Made by a program: the position numbers and the translations under genes
Source of the DNA: Xiphias gladius
Lineage: Eukaryota > Chordata > Actinopteri > Istiophoriformes > Xiphiidae
Length of the DNA stretch: 64,000 nucleotides
Direction of reading: 5' to 3'
Assembly (NCBI RefSeq): GCF_016859285.1
Contig: NC_053401.1
Coordinates: 7,570,469 to 7,634,468, forward strand
Shown here: piece by piece, positions 31,588 to 44,674 of the stretch
How the letters are laid out: each line of letters begins with the position of its first letter
Numbering within the stretch: the stretch's first letter is position 1
Notes under the pieces: model-generated
What the model saw: only the letters and a program-made list of their open reading frames with translations
The model's database searches: none
Told to the model about the DNA's origin: nothing

Positions 31588-32340
31588 CTGCAGTGATGAA
31601 ACACGTTTGTTTTTTTGTTGTTGTTGTTTTTTTTTTTTGTCAAGGTTTACTCGTTTCTATCCGTGTCCCCTCTGGGTAGGGAGGGCACAGAGCGGTCCGC
31701 GGCAGCCAAGGGGCGACGTTAGCTTTAGCCTCACGTCGGTCGCTCGAAACTGAAATAAAGACATGTATGGCTTATGCAGAACGCTGGCCGCTGGTGTTTT
31801 AGAGTTACCGTCAAATACAGCCTTAATGAACTGTTTATTAACGGGCGGCGGGCCGCCGTGATTGCACTTCACTGACGGCGGGAGTTAGCCGACCGGATGA
31901 CACCGTACACCGCTCGTGAGCCAGATTCTGAAGCTACGTTTAGACGTCTGCTGTGAAGCTTCCTCGTCTGCGCCTGGGCTCGCTAACTGATACCGAGGTA
32001 ACTCCCGTGGATTTTAGTAATTGTGATGTTTTTTGGTTTTTTTTTTTGCTTTTGTTTTTTTCGATCAAACGTTAAAAAGCGTATTTTGGTTTACTGCTTA
32101 CCTACTCAATTTCCACGGTAACCACACGTCCTGTGGGGGACACGGTACGTCCTAAACTGACCGGTGTGAATCGTGTATTGACAGTTGAGCTGGTTGGATA
32201 TGGGGGAGAGGGGGGGCGGTAAGAGGCCTCACTCTGTCGCAGAAACCAAAGACGAACAAGCGGGCGGACCGGGAGAGCAGCGAAGCAGCCGATACCTAAG
32301 CTGCGGGTTCAGAAAGAATTGATTTATTACATTAGCGAGC
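31588..32340 (-). promoter_or_regulatory. Likely fam3c promoter / non-coding first exon region
   Basis: The interval upstream of the fam3c start exon is locally GC- and CpG-rich (31660-31990 and 32120-32290) compared with the AT-rich flanks, and a non-coding first exon must lie here because the start-codon exon has an acceptor-like CTGCAG about 30 nt upstream of the ATG. No exact transcription start could be fixed. Poly-T runs at 31622-31640, 32034-32048 and 32355-32372 are simple sequence. Confidence 0.4.
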
Positions 32341-33765
32341 TACTTAGCCACTTCTTTTTTTTTTTTTTTTTGGACAAGTAGTTATGAAAGCAAATATATG
32401 GTTTGCTTTTTTCCTTTATTTTTATTTTCATTTTTTACAAAACACTGAGCAGAATCTGACAAGCAAGTGATAAGAATGGCATTTAAACAATTTAAGCAAC
32501 ATCACATTCATCACCATGATCAGAATGAAATGATAAGACAACAAAAGTGAATGAAAACTTCTTTTACAACGTCTCATTTGTTACACTTTAAAGTAAACAA
32601 AGAAATTCACAATACAAGGGGTCATTTAAGTTTCAGTGTCATTTTGTTGGGTTCGTTTTGCTGTATTACTTTTGTTGCTTTTTATTTGTGTGTTGCGGGT
32701 GGTTTAGTAAATTTGCATCTGTGTATGGAATATTTCAACACTGGAATTAAATAAGTGTAAATAATAAGTGTAAAATAAATAATTAGGTGTATATAATCCC
32801 ATACGGAATATCTTTATGTGTAATGTGTCCCCCCTTTATGCCTCCAGAATGAAGACAGTTCTAAATATATGACACTTTCTGGATGGTTCATTGTTCCAAG
32901 GTTTCACGGGGGGGGGCAGTTATTTTAATCCCTGTTGAGTCCGGGTCGAATTTATTCCCTTTCAGAATTATGTGTCACTCGATTTCAATCTCTGTGCAGT
33001 TAGGCACGATGGGAAATGTGTCAATCTTCCCGCAGTGGTGTCTTTTTGTGTTTAACTCCCTTTAAACATCCGAATAATTTATAAAGCCACCTCTTTTTTC
33101 ATCTTCATCCTCATCTTCATCTGGTTGCGCACGTTGCTTCCGCACTGAAGAGTAGCGGCAGCTAACTCCACGAGTGAGACATCGCGTTGAAAAAACCTAT
33201 CTTTCTTTCCGTTGTTGTGTGTGTGTGTGTGCGTGCGTGCGCATACGCGCGCTCTTTCTTCTTCTGCTGCTGGCTTTGAATACAGATGGGACAGGTCACA
33301 GCACCACCAGTGCCACCCGAGGGACAGACGCTTGCTATGAAGCGAAACTTTATTGTGCATTATGACAATCGTGGGACATTTTTTAAACTGTAACACACTC
33401 AACAGGATGAACACGTAATAATATGCAATAATTTAGTTTTCACAAATGCAAATTCCAAGGCTTGTTTTCACATTTAACAGAAGTAAAAAGGTGCTGCAAA
33501 ACAGAGTAAAATTAAAAAAAAAAAAAAAAAAATACTGTACAAATCAAAGAGTACGCAAAGTAATGCAATGAATTGATGTTCAGATCAGTAGTTGAAGACA
33601 TTTGACATTTCCATGCTTGTCATTCAAATCCTCAGGACTTGCCACAAAGGTTGCTCCCATCCAAATAGGAGGGATCAGTCCGACAAAATGCAGTGGGCAG
33701 TCTTTTTCTGCACAGCTGCTTTCAATCCTGAGATCTCTACTACATTCATCTAAATGTGTCATGTG
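32341..33765. other. Spacer between fam3c and sort1, including the sort1 3'UTR
   Basis: No coding exon was found. The stretch holds poly-T and poly-A runs, a short GT repeat at about 33217-33240, and the presumed sort1 3' untranslated region immediately below 33766. Confidence 0.5.
33349..33354 (-). terminator. Candidate sort1 polyadenylation signal (AATAAA)
   Basis: AATAAA on the minus strand about 410 nt after the sort1 stop codon, a normal distance for a 3'UTR. Other hexamers may be used. Confidence 0.3.
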
Positions 33766-36700
33766 TCATTCAATAAGGTCCTGTCAAAATAAAAACACGG
33801 TATCGGAAAGTATTAGTATACTTGGGAGAATCGCACTCGTCTAGACGAGACTTTGAGCTCAAAACCATACATCCAAGTGTTATAAAATGGTACAAATCAT
33901 AAAATAACTCTTACGTCATCCGAGTCCTGTTGGCAGGCCGTGCCATTGCTGCTGGTGGCGCTTTCTAGATCAGCCGTACCCAAGCTATCACCGTACTGTT
34001 GCTGGAGGTTGGAGAAACGATACATAGGTGACCTGTGGGGGGGGGGCGACAGCATACCGCGACGGTCAGCTCCCACTGGGTGCCTAAAAGTGTGCGTGCA
34101 GGCGCAAGTGTGTGTCTAGCTCACCCGTTTCTATAAACCACTCTCTTGACAGCCAGGAGAGCGGAGACGATAGCCACCAGGACGACCACCCCTGCTCCGG
34201 CGCACACCAGGATCAACACCAGCCTCTCTCGCTGGAAAAAAATACACGCAGCAGCTGTTACATTCCTGAAAAACTAAACGGGAGCAACTGAAAGTACACG
34301 AGCTGATCGGACCGACAAATCTGCTGACCGGTGTGTCAAAGTCGTTGTCCGGAGACGATGACCTGGCAGGTGGGCCGGGGCTGGGCTTAACGCCGCAGGG
34401 TCTGATGACTGTCTGCACTGCGAGCTGAGGAGTGAACCCGCCCTCACACTTATCACTCGGGACCTTACGATACCTGCAAACAGAGTCAGAAGTGTCTTGA
34501 GTATGTGCGGGATGTGCGTGTCCCCACTTTGAAGAAGGAATGACCTTTGTTACCCTGCTGTCAGCAGCTCATCCTCCTCTCCATTCAAACAGATCTCCAG
34601 AGTTTTGTTCGCGGCGTCGGGCTGTCTCACACACTCTGAAGTGTTCACGTGACGATAGTAACCGTAGTCACTGTGAAGGACAAAAAGTGTGCTCACTAGG
34701 GAGTATTATCCGTGCTGTCTTTGTTGCTGAGACCAGAACACTTCCCCACACATGCTTATGTGCTGATGACAATATTATCGAGGCCAGATTTTACAATCTG
34801 GGGACCTGAGAGAGGCTACATTCTCTATAGTTTTTCGTCTTATCACTAACAACATGTTGCAAATGATCTGACTTACCACACGTAATCATCTCTGGTACAC
34901 AAGCAGGGGCTTTGCTTCTTGCTCACCACAAAGCTTTTCCCATTTCTGCAGAGAGATTGTTTCTTTAGCCTTCTGTAAGTCTCCTTGACACCCAGGACAC
35001 AGCCGTTTCTTTCCGGGTCCCCTCCTTCGGTAGAGTGAGCCAGCCACTCTTCGTAGTCCTGGTCGTTACCTGATAAGGCAGATGGTGGCCAATCAGGATA
35101 CAGTTGTCATTGAGGAGAAGTCTTTTGCGCTTAATTTCAGCCCCGCTCAATAGGTGATTACCAAATCCAATCTCCTTTCAGGGAAATATTAGAGCCTCAC
35201 ACATCGGCTTCAAATCTTAAGTGTTTCTCCATATCAATAGATAATCATAACTAAAAAAGCAACAGTCAGGTTAAAGAAAAACATATTCAAGTGTTATTTA
35301 TTAAGAGGTTAACGCTCAAAATCAACCAAATCATTAACGAACATTGAATTCTGATTCACGTGTTTCTCAGTCCTGATTGGTGCACATTGGTGCATATGAA
35401 TTAACCAAACCACAGTGCAAGCAGGGGAGTAAACAGCAAAACATGAAGTTGTTGGATGCCTTTTCACTCGTGTGTCTTGCTTATAAAGCATGCCAGTTTG
35501 TGAAATCCAACAGAAATGGAAAAAAAAGAGGAACACAGTGCCTCAGACTGCTAAGTTCTTAGAAGTTTAGGTTATGGAAAGTCCCAGCGCATGGGTTGTT
35601 AAGGTTTATTTAATGGGAAACTGCTGGAAGGCTCCACCTGACTGGCGAAAACTGAACGCACCTGGCGGTGACATGCACCGTGAGGGAGCGGGCTAGGATG
35701 CGACAGCGGATGGAATTATAGCAACTTGACTCACACTCTCTGGTAATGAGGCTCTGGAAATCAATGGTCACGGTCACCCACATGGGCTGGCCGTCTTCCT
35801 CGGGCCGGAAGCCCCACACACTGACATTCATGGCCTTGGTGCCCGGCTCGGATGCCAGGCCTGCGAAGAAGAAGGGCTGCTCGGTGAAGTTATACGACTT
35901 CCAGCACTGGCCCTCGTCTGTGGAAAACCTGGTGACGAGTAGAAGAACAATTTAGGTGTGAATAAACTTTATATAACTCCAACTCTCTCAGTGACAAATA
36001 ATACGTTTAATTGTGCATAAGGGAAAAATATCCGCTCATTACTTGATGGTCTTGACTTGTCCCTTGCGCCTAGCCTCCACAGCCACAATGAGACCCCCAG
36101 AGTCCAATATACTGTAGAGGTGAGGTCCCCTCAGGGTCCCCCTCCAGTTGTAACCCCCGTCTGAGGAAACGAACACATCTGGGTGCAGCGAGGATGACAG
36201 AGAATCGCCCACAGTGCCTGGAGAAGAGAGGAAGTAGACCAAATACATCATCACGTTAGATTTACGGCCGATCTAAAGTCTCAAATTTGACTTCATTCGT
36301 TCTGTGTAACGCAGGTTGGGTAAATGGCAGTTAGATTACCATGGGCGATAACCAGACCAACCGCAGTTGGCTCGGACAGAGCCAGCATGGGAACTATTCG
36401 GTTGTTCCGACTGTGTTCTCCATGAATATGAAGGTTGCACTGGTGAAAAACACGCACACATACCAAAAGCCTTCTCGTGAACAGTGACTAATTTAATGTA
36501 ACACGAATGTGCACAAATGCAAAGAGGGATTCATTTTTGTCCGCATGTAACATACGTTCTTAACTTGCTCTCTGCAGTCCACATTCTCAGGTTTGTTAAG
36601 TTGCCGCCACGCCCCTCCTCTGTTAAAGGAAATGACAGATCTTATACGGCCATCTGCAACAAAACATACGGTCATAATTCAGTATTATATCGAAGTGAAA

Positions 36701-39153
36701 AGGACTGGATCAGCAGTTTGATGTAAGGAAAGTGGTTAAAACCCTGATTAAGAGATATGTCTGCTAATTAATTAATGCATTATGGCAGTAACCTCATCTT
36801 TCTTTAAATAATTGAAGTTAGAGTTTGAGAGTTAGCGCAGTGCTCCAAAGGCGGAAAACTGTAAAGCAAGGCTAATAAATAAGAATAATGGCTCAGAGAC
36901 ATTTACTAAGCCATGAAAACCTCGATTAGGCTACAAAACTACTGCTTAAAACTTCCATTCCTTTTTCCATTTATAGTATACAATTCCCAACAAGATAAAA
37001 AAGTCGCAAACATTTATAAATGAATTTACTCTGCATTGTTTAAAGCAGTGGTTCCCAATCTAGGGGTCTGGACTCCCATAAGGGGTACCTCTAACCCTTG
37101 CTTCTTTCTTGTGAAATACTGTACAGTTTTATATTTTCCAGGCCTCTGAGAACATTCAAATCAAACTGAGAAAGGAACAACACTCCTCAGGTGAAACACA
37201 GTCTGCGATGACGGGCTTCAAGTAGAAACCGCTTCATTTTTGAGGGGTCAGAGGCGAAAAAGGTTGGGACTGGCATAAAGGAATTTCATTTTTTTATATA
37301 GTTTTAATGAGCACAACGTTAGTATAAGTGATAGAAATGTTGGCGTACGCTACAAAAAGAAGACCCAAGTTGTAATAAACCGGCATCCTCCTTAAGATTT
37401 CAACCACAATATGAAAAAGTAGGGCATCCAAAAAAAAAAAAAAAAGTATATGTGTGCAGATGCATGTGTGTGTATCCAGAGGGATGAAAAGATGAAAAGG
37501 CCTACCCTCGTCCAGTTTATTAGTGAGGTATACTCCTCTCAGTGAGGTGATGTTGGTGAAATCGCTCTTCCTCTGCCCATCAAACAGGTGGCGCTCCAGT
37601 GATTTGGAGAACAGGATCCCACGGTCGTCTGACGTGTACATGGTCCCAAAGTAGGTGTCTGGAGTAAGACAGAAGGAGAGTTTTTTAGCCTCTCGCCGCA
37701 GCAGGACACATGGGAGCTTGGGGTCAAGGCGTGGAGCAGACTTCATCCATCCATCCATCCACATCATCTGTCTGCCGTTTCCCTTGACAAACACTCCAAC
37801 AAATGCATCCATGTCCAAGTTGTTATTGATTTCTCATTGTCTAAGATGACCAAATTCCTCTTCGTTTTTATTTTTATTATTATTTATTTGTCATTTCCAT
37901 TTAACTACACAATTTCCTTACTGTTAAGCTGCCATTATAGCAGTTTCTCTTAGATGAGAATTTTTGCTGCAACATGTTTACACTGTTAGTAAAGAAAGCA
38001 CCGTATTCAAAATGTGACTTGTTACACAAGTATCCATGCAGCGTAGAGTTTGGGATTTGTTAAATAAAAGTAAGACTAATGTAATAATCAATATGGTGGT
38101 GGTTTTTTTTCACCTAAAAAAAAAATCACCAGTCAGTTTTTTTCTGGAACCGCTCATCCAAAAAACATCACAGTTGAGACTGCACTTGCCTGGGTCCTCA
38201 TCAACACACCTGCCAAGTTTGGAGTCGATCGGACGAGCGGTTGTCGAGAAAATCGAGATACCGACAGACAGACAGACAGACAGAGACTTCAGTATTTTTT
38301 AGTAGGGTCTTAGAAAGCCTGCGTTAAAACTGGGGGCGTGTTTTGTTTGTTGAAAGACATGGATGTTTACCAGGCAGGCTAGAGTTTAATGGAAGACACT
38401 ATCCAGTTGCGTTATGGGAAACGCAGGATCCGGTGTTTTCGCAGCTTTGCCAATGCTCAGGACTAAAAGACAGGATATCCTGACTTCTGCAGTGCAGATT
38501 TTCATGTATCATTTTTATAAAGTCCAACAACTTTATGGAGCTGAACTACTAAACTGCTGGACTACCCCTCGCTTCATCAGCAGGAAATTAACTATGATAT
38601 CTTAGTATAGATATCTTATTGGTTCAGAGTCCAGTTCATCAGTAAGGTCTGTTTCATGTTTGTGGTAATTGTCTCGTGTGTTTCCAAAATCAAGACCACA
38701 TTTCACAGAAACCACATGATTTACTTGTGCAAATGGAATGTGGTTACTCATTTTTTTGTTTACATACTTTTATTGAGGAAAAAAAAAAAAGTGGCGAAAT
38801 TTTTCCTTTTTTTCCTTTGTATCAGCTATATAAAAGTTTTATTCACAATCCAAAAGATTGTGAGTAAAGATGTAAAATGATAAGATTTGAAAGCGGTAGA
38901 AGTTCTAAGTAATAGTCTTGTTTTGGCAGTAATGTCTCAAATTGAATGTGGTGCTAACTGAACGATGTCAAATCTCTATGTGAAGCACCTGGTGTCAGTT
39001 GACGCCACACTGACACAAACTTCTCAGCATCAGCATAATGACAACTTGTCATCATCAATCATATTTTAACTGTGTGAAGCTCACACACGCGTGTCAGCTA
39101 AAGCCATGAAGGACAAGCTCAGCTGAGGAAGGTGATGGACATGGTTTACTTTT

Positions 39154-39195
<42 letters not shown>

Positions 39196-40023
39196 TGCGC
39201 TTGTGTTACACCCTGATCCCAAGATATGTTTGTCAGCTTTTGCAGTGTAACCTAAATCTCGCTCCCTCCAGGCAACAAAAGATAAAGCCCCTCTAACCCG
39301 TATCTCCCCCTATTTATCTCAACAGTACAAAAGTCCCCATCTCCTAACCCATGCAGCACTAAATGGAACACTAATAAAAATCATAATAGCGGGAGGAGGA
39401 AACGAAAAAAGATGTGGATGAGAAAAACGAGAGACTGAATGAGAGAGAGACCGGGAGGGAGAAAAGGAGAGGGGAAGAAAGGCAGTAAGACCGGGCAGCT
39501 TGGCTTCCACGCACAAACCCACTTAGTATGATGGAATGATTTGTCAGCAACAAACCAGTGAAACCAGTCCGGTCTTTACCGTTGAGCTTTTCCATTGCAA
39601 CACAAGAGGCTGAGAGAGCTGTAACTTCTGTCGAGTTGTGCTCATAACATGGGCTTATTGGTGAATATGTGTCAAGCCTGTTCTTCAGGGAGGTGTGCAC
39701 CTGTGTACGCGCTCTGACTGGATAAGGTGGACAAAGGAGCTAACTGCGTGCGTTTTGTCTGTTACCTCCTGGGTTGTCCACATGCATGAAGAGCATATCC
39801 TCATCTCCATCCAGGATGGAGTAGAACTGTAAAGACACACACACACACACACAAACATGTATCATAGTGAGGGAGAAGGAGCCCAGGCGGGTGAGAAAAT
39901 CTGGATTTGGGATTAAAAACATTAAAAACCCAACAAAAAACTTTGATGACTAATTTAGTCTTTGCCATAAACCGTGTCTAATCATCGTGAGAGAGAGTCT
40001 GTGTTTGTGCTGTCAACAAGATG

Positions 40024-40064
<41 letters not shown>

Positions 40065-43000
40065 GGGGGCTTGTTTCGTCAGAGCAGATGTGTGCTCGGT
40101 TGATGTTGAAAAGGGAAATGTTGCCATTGTGTGTGTCTGTGTACACAAAGTACTTGGCTGGGGGAGTTTCAAAGTTTCCCAACCCCAAGTCTAACTCCAA
40201 GTGTGACTGAAACATGTGACAAAGGAACTTATGATATCAACATAACCTGTTGTAGGACTGGGTATGGTTTTTATTTTTATAAAAATACCCGTGTTAATAA
40301 AATATCTGAGTTTTGGTACAAAAGAAGCAAAAGTTGTCAAATGCTGTCTAAACATAAGTAATTGTACAGGAACTTTGCCTAAATAAAATAGTCTAAAATT
40401 GGCCAAATTCTTAATGAAGTAAGGAACTGTCTGACCAGTGAATAGGACCTGACAGTTACAACACTTGGGGCACATTTTGTTCAGCACCAAAGAAAGTTCA
40501 TAGGTTTTTTTTGTCTCTGACAGGATTGAAATACTTGTTTCTCACCTGCTCAGTGGAAGCAGAAGGCAGCAGCGCTCGACTGAAGGTGTCTCCTTGGTCT
40601 GATGAGAAATACATGACACGAGGGGATCTCTGGGAGCAAAATAATGCATCACTGTATAAATTCTCAGAGCGACCAGTGTGTTGTTAAGGCTTGAGGTTGT
40701 AATTTTAATGTGTTCGAGTAATATTAGTGGTCTAAAGAGGGTTCATTTTTGGAATGTCGTTATACAAATGTGTGTGTGTGTGTGTGAAGAGGACACTTTA
40801 TGTCGCATCTTACCGAATCTTCCATCACAGAGAAGAAGAGAAAGGCTCCTATGTAGCCAAAACTGTAGATGTCCTCATGGATTGTGGTGAAGGTCTTCCC
40901 CAGATCCTTTGTCCTCTTCAGGATTAAGTCTCCCCTCTCGTCTGCCTCAACTACAGCGACAAGAAGCAAGACTCAGTGACAAGAATAAATCTGAACTTGT
41001 CTAGGTTCGTATTTAAAGTGGAATACGACAATCCAGACTCTTTTTACTCGGTTTTCCTTCAACTTCTAATTCAATTAGACCCTATATTTGATCTTATTCT
41101 GACAAATTGACCTTTGACATGAACACTGAGGCAAGGAAGCCGATGTCTCCGTCTTTGATTCGGTCTGTCCTCCCCAATGATTAATTGGTATGGGAATCCA
41201 AACGTACAAAACAGGAATCAACTGGGCAACACTGTGAACGTGTGCATTAAATCATTGGTGAGCCGCAGCATTTTTAGTCCAAAAATCACACGAAAGTAAA
41301 ATCCATTGTTGCCAATCTAAGGACCATCGTCTGCTTAAAAAAAATGACATCCCCCCAATCTGGTCAGAGATACAGGTATATGACAATTAGATGCAACAGG
41401 ATCAAAAATGTGTTTATTCCAGTTGCACTAAACACACTTAATTTAATTTACGCATACTGTGCCATAAACTACCATTGACTTCTCTGCACGTAATCTTATT
41501 TTTTAATCACACAGGAGCTTTATTGTATTTTGTCTTGTGTGTACAGTAATTGCAATTCTTAGTGTCTTCTTTTGTTTAGTTCCGTTTTTATTTTTTTCAT
41601 TCCTCCTTGTCACAAAAATAATTTCCTCTAATGGGGCAATAAAGAGCTATATGGAACTGCTAAAAGCCACACAAGGGTGTTTACTTTATTGATTTGATTT
41701 TATGAGAATTGACTTTAATGTCAGATTTATCTTGTGTCGCACCTCAAACACTGTTTCAAATCCTCAAGAAAACACTTGTCTACCTTGAGAGTGCTTTTCC
41801 TATGGTTTCCTACCTGTGTCTACTCGGCTGCAACTGAAGAACAAATTAACACCAGCCCCCCTGATGGAAAGAGGAAGTTAAAAACATTTCACAAACAACA
41901 CAAATGTCACAAGATTGTCTGTAAAAAATATTTTTAAAGACTTAAAACTTAAAAAAAACAAACATCATATATTAGACTGCATATGCCAATTCTGCAATAT
42001 TCCTGTCCTACAGATTTCACAAAATGTATGGTTCATCTAACACGTTTCTCTGGACACACTGGGATTCGGTGTGTGGTCTTGTTTCCCGTTCATTCTCACC
42101 ATGAGAAAGAATGCACTCCATCGTGAACCTTTGTCCACTTGGCACCAAAGTCCAGAGAGAGCCAGAGACCGCCCTGCATGTCGGGAGGGAACAGAGGAAT
42201 GTTTACCTTTACTTTAAGCTGTGTGCGCGATGTGTTTTGTGTGTGGGCATAATGCTACACATGCATGAATGTGTGTCTGTGCGTGAGCACGAGTTTTAGG
42301 CCCCGAGGACTACGCAGAGCACGGGAAAACCCCCGTGAGACCTTGGAAATTTGTGAGGAAAAAATGGCCAGGGAGTTGACAATTAAAGTAAAGAAAGAAA
42401 GAAAGAAAGACAGAAAGAAGTCAGTTGTGTGACTCACATCAATGCTGAGGGCCACAAGGTAGTCGGGGTTGAGGAAGTGGTACGTGATTGGCTGAGCCAA
42501 GTGGAAGGGCAGTTGGATGAACTTGAAGCCCGCGCCAGCATCCGTGGAGGTGAAGATGATCCCTCCTGGGTTGTCCACCACCGGAGTGTCCGCTGTCAAT
42601 ATCACCTGTCGATTAAAATCAATCGGATCTGAGATCTGAGGGGAAGTCGGCAGGGTTGATGACGGGTTACTAAGGAGAAGTTAAGAGGCTGAAAATATCA
42701 AACTGAAACTGTTTACTACTGCAAATCTTTAGCTGATGATAGTTTTTTGGGGATAGCATGCAATTCCAGGTCATATAAGCTCCTTCTGAGTTTACTTCAT
42801 TTAGATGTACAACAGTAAAAATCTTAAGATTTCAGATTTTGTTTCATGCTGCTGTTACTGTCCGTGCATTTCTGTGGGTGTATCTGTGACCATGTCAGCC
42901 AGCGCAGCACAGACAGGACATGAGCAAAAGTGGTTTGCGGAGCGAAGCGGTGGCACGAGTTGAGCAGACAGCAGAGCAACATTCGAGATGTCTTTGCACT

Positions 43001-44674
43001 TTTGTTAGGCAATAACACACACACACACACACACACTTCCCCGCGTTGGAGCAGGTTCCCCAAGCGAAACTCTCCCGACAGCTCTCTCACTTCACACACG
43101 CGCTCAAAAAGAAAGCCGGGTGTCACAGCTTGTTGGGGTCACGCCTAAACCAAAGCTAATGTGAACTTACAGAGCTCCCCGGTCCAACACTGACGCCAAA
43201 CTCCTCCCTTATGAAAGTGTTGTTGATCCGGTGGGAAATGTCATGGAACGACTTTCCGTAATCCGTACTGAAGGGGGAGAGAGGAAACAAAGCCAATGCA
43301 TTCACCGAATGAGTTGTCAGGCGTTTCCCTGCTACCTCTCAGCCACTAACTCACCTTCGGTAAAGTCGTGAGGAGCCTCCCTCCAGGAAGGTGTCGAGAG
43401 GGACGCTGATGGTAGACAGCACCAGGATCACCTGGAGAAGGCAGCAGGGAGAATGTGGTTCAAACTTCTTCGCGACTGCGGGCGGAGTAAGAATCTCTGA
43501 ATGAATCGGATTGGGCCCATTCCCCCAACCCCAGGATTAAGACCTTCATCATTTAATTTTGCATATGGCATACAGCACTTTGCTTTTACTGTCACTAAAT
43601 ATAGAGGGAGCTTCAGGTAGATCAGTTTAAAGCTCACATATTCCAGACCAATTTTTTAAAACAAGAGTATGCCAAGAAAAACAAATAAATGTAATAAGTT
43701 TGCCTAAAAAGGCACAGACTGCCACAGATAAGACAGCCACAGCGTGGAGTCTGAATATCCACACGTTCTGGCTGCGGTTCTTCGTGTAGCGCAAAGATAC
43801 TCACTCCCGTGCCATCGCCCACCCACGTGAGAATTACATGGGAGCCGTCGTCGCCATTGAACCCTGTCTAGGGAGAAGGAGAGAGAGAGAGGAGAGAGGA
43901 GAAGAGACTCAACCCACGTGACCGCATCACTGAGAAAGTAGACTCTTATTTGTTCACACAAGCTCCATTTCCTGTGATGGTCAAACGGCACGTCTTGCAA
44001 AATGGGTTTGATGGGCTGATAAATGTAATAAAAGAATGCCCAGTGGTCGATTACCACTGTGGTAACTAAATCACAAGTGTCAGTTAGAATCATAATCACG
44101 TTTAAAATCAGTTTTCATGTCATAATTGCTCTATTACAGTTCCACTCGCTTATTATGTTTCTTAAGAAATATCTTACCTTGAAGCCTCTGAGGCAATCCA
44201 GAAAAAACAAACAAACAAACAGATAACAGCTATCAAGATAAATATCAAACAAAGGAACGAGTTTATCTGCGTTGGGGAATTATTTTTTCACGTTGAGTAA
44301 AAACTCGTGACTTCGAGACTCCAAAGATCTGATGGCTTGTTTGATGGGACGTGGACCTGCCTATTCACTGACCCCTTCCCAGCCTCAGAAGAATGTCACA
44401 CGCTCGAAACACACCCTACCTCGTGCGTATTCTCATCCAGAACCCGGTGTTCGGCCGGGGTGAGGGGGAGCCGGCAGGGGGCGAAGGGAGGACCGTGGGA
44501 AGGTTTGGGTGTACCTGGCGAGCTGCCGCTCTCTCTCCGGGGGCGTGCGCGCACTTGCCCCGGGCTCCCGTCCCGCGGAGCCCGGCGGAAAGTCGCCGTC
44601 TCCCCCCCGCGGCTCCGGCCTTCGGCACCCAGAAGACAGACGCACACCCCGCCGAGGACCACAAGTCTCCACAT
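33766..44674 (-). CDS. sort1: Sortilin (VPS10-domain sorting receptor); complete, 21 coding exons
   Basis: Type I receptor that sorts cargo (neurotrophin precursors, lysosomal proteins, lipoproteins) between Golgi, surface and endosomes. Exons 5' to 3': 44674-44420, 43867-43805, 43431-43355, 43267-43171, 42605-42438, 42173-42100, 41860-41814, 40950-40814, 40629-40546, 39826-39766, 37658-37506, 36653-36556, 36439-36340, 36217-36043, 35928-35735, 35069-34877, 34670-34554, 34473-34329, 34231-34125, 34032-33915, 33780-33766. Phases agree throughout; 2478 nt, 825 aa plus stop (human 831). Seen: signal peptide (MWRLVVLGG start), propeptide with an RPRR furin-type site at 44-47, a ten-bladed propeller with Asp-box motifs ([55 protein letters not shown]), the Cys-rich 10CC module in exons 15-18, a membrane helix at about 750-774, and a tail ending DSDDDLIE. 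The exon 5 acceptor may instead lie 30 nt upstream, in frame. Paralogue (a or b) not assigned. Confidence 0.97.
37046..37273. mobile_element. hAT-like MITE in a sort1 intron
   Basis: Left end CAGTGGTTCCCAATCTAGGG and right end AAAGGTTGGGACTGG form an imperfect inverted terminal repeat of the hAT type. About 228 bp and non-coding, in the intron between sort1 exons 11 and 12. Its core matches 2308-2357. Confidence 0.6.
38145..38310. repeat. Dispersed repeat 3' end with (GACA)n tail in a sort1 intron
   Basis: CTGCCAAGTTTGGAGTCGAT and CGAGCGGTTGTCGAGAAAAT followed by ACAGACAGACAGAC resemble the 3' end of a fish non-LTR element carrying its own tetranucleotide tail. Pattern-memory call. Confidence 0.45.
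39158..39192. repeat. (GT)n microsatellite in a sort1 intron
   Basis: About 17 GT units. Confidence 0.9.
40023..40062. repeat. (GT)n microsatellite in a sort1 intron
   Basis: About 19 GT units followed by a G-run. Confidence 0.9.

Noticed and set aside
44160..44190. Possible 10-nt microexon between sortilin exons 1 and 2
   Set aside because: It has splice-like ends but would break the reading frame; direct joining of exons 1 and 2 aligns with human sortilin without gaps.
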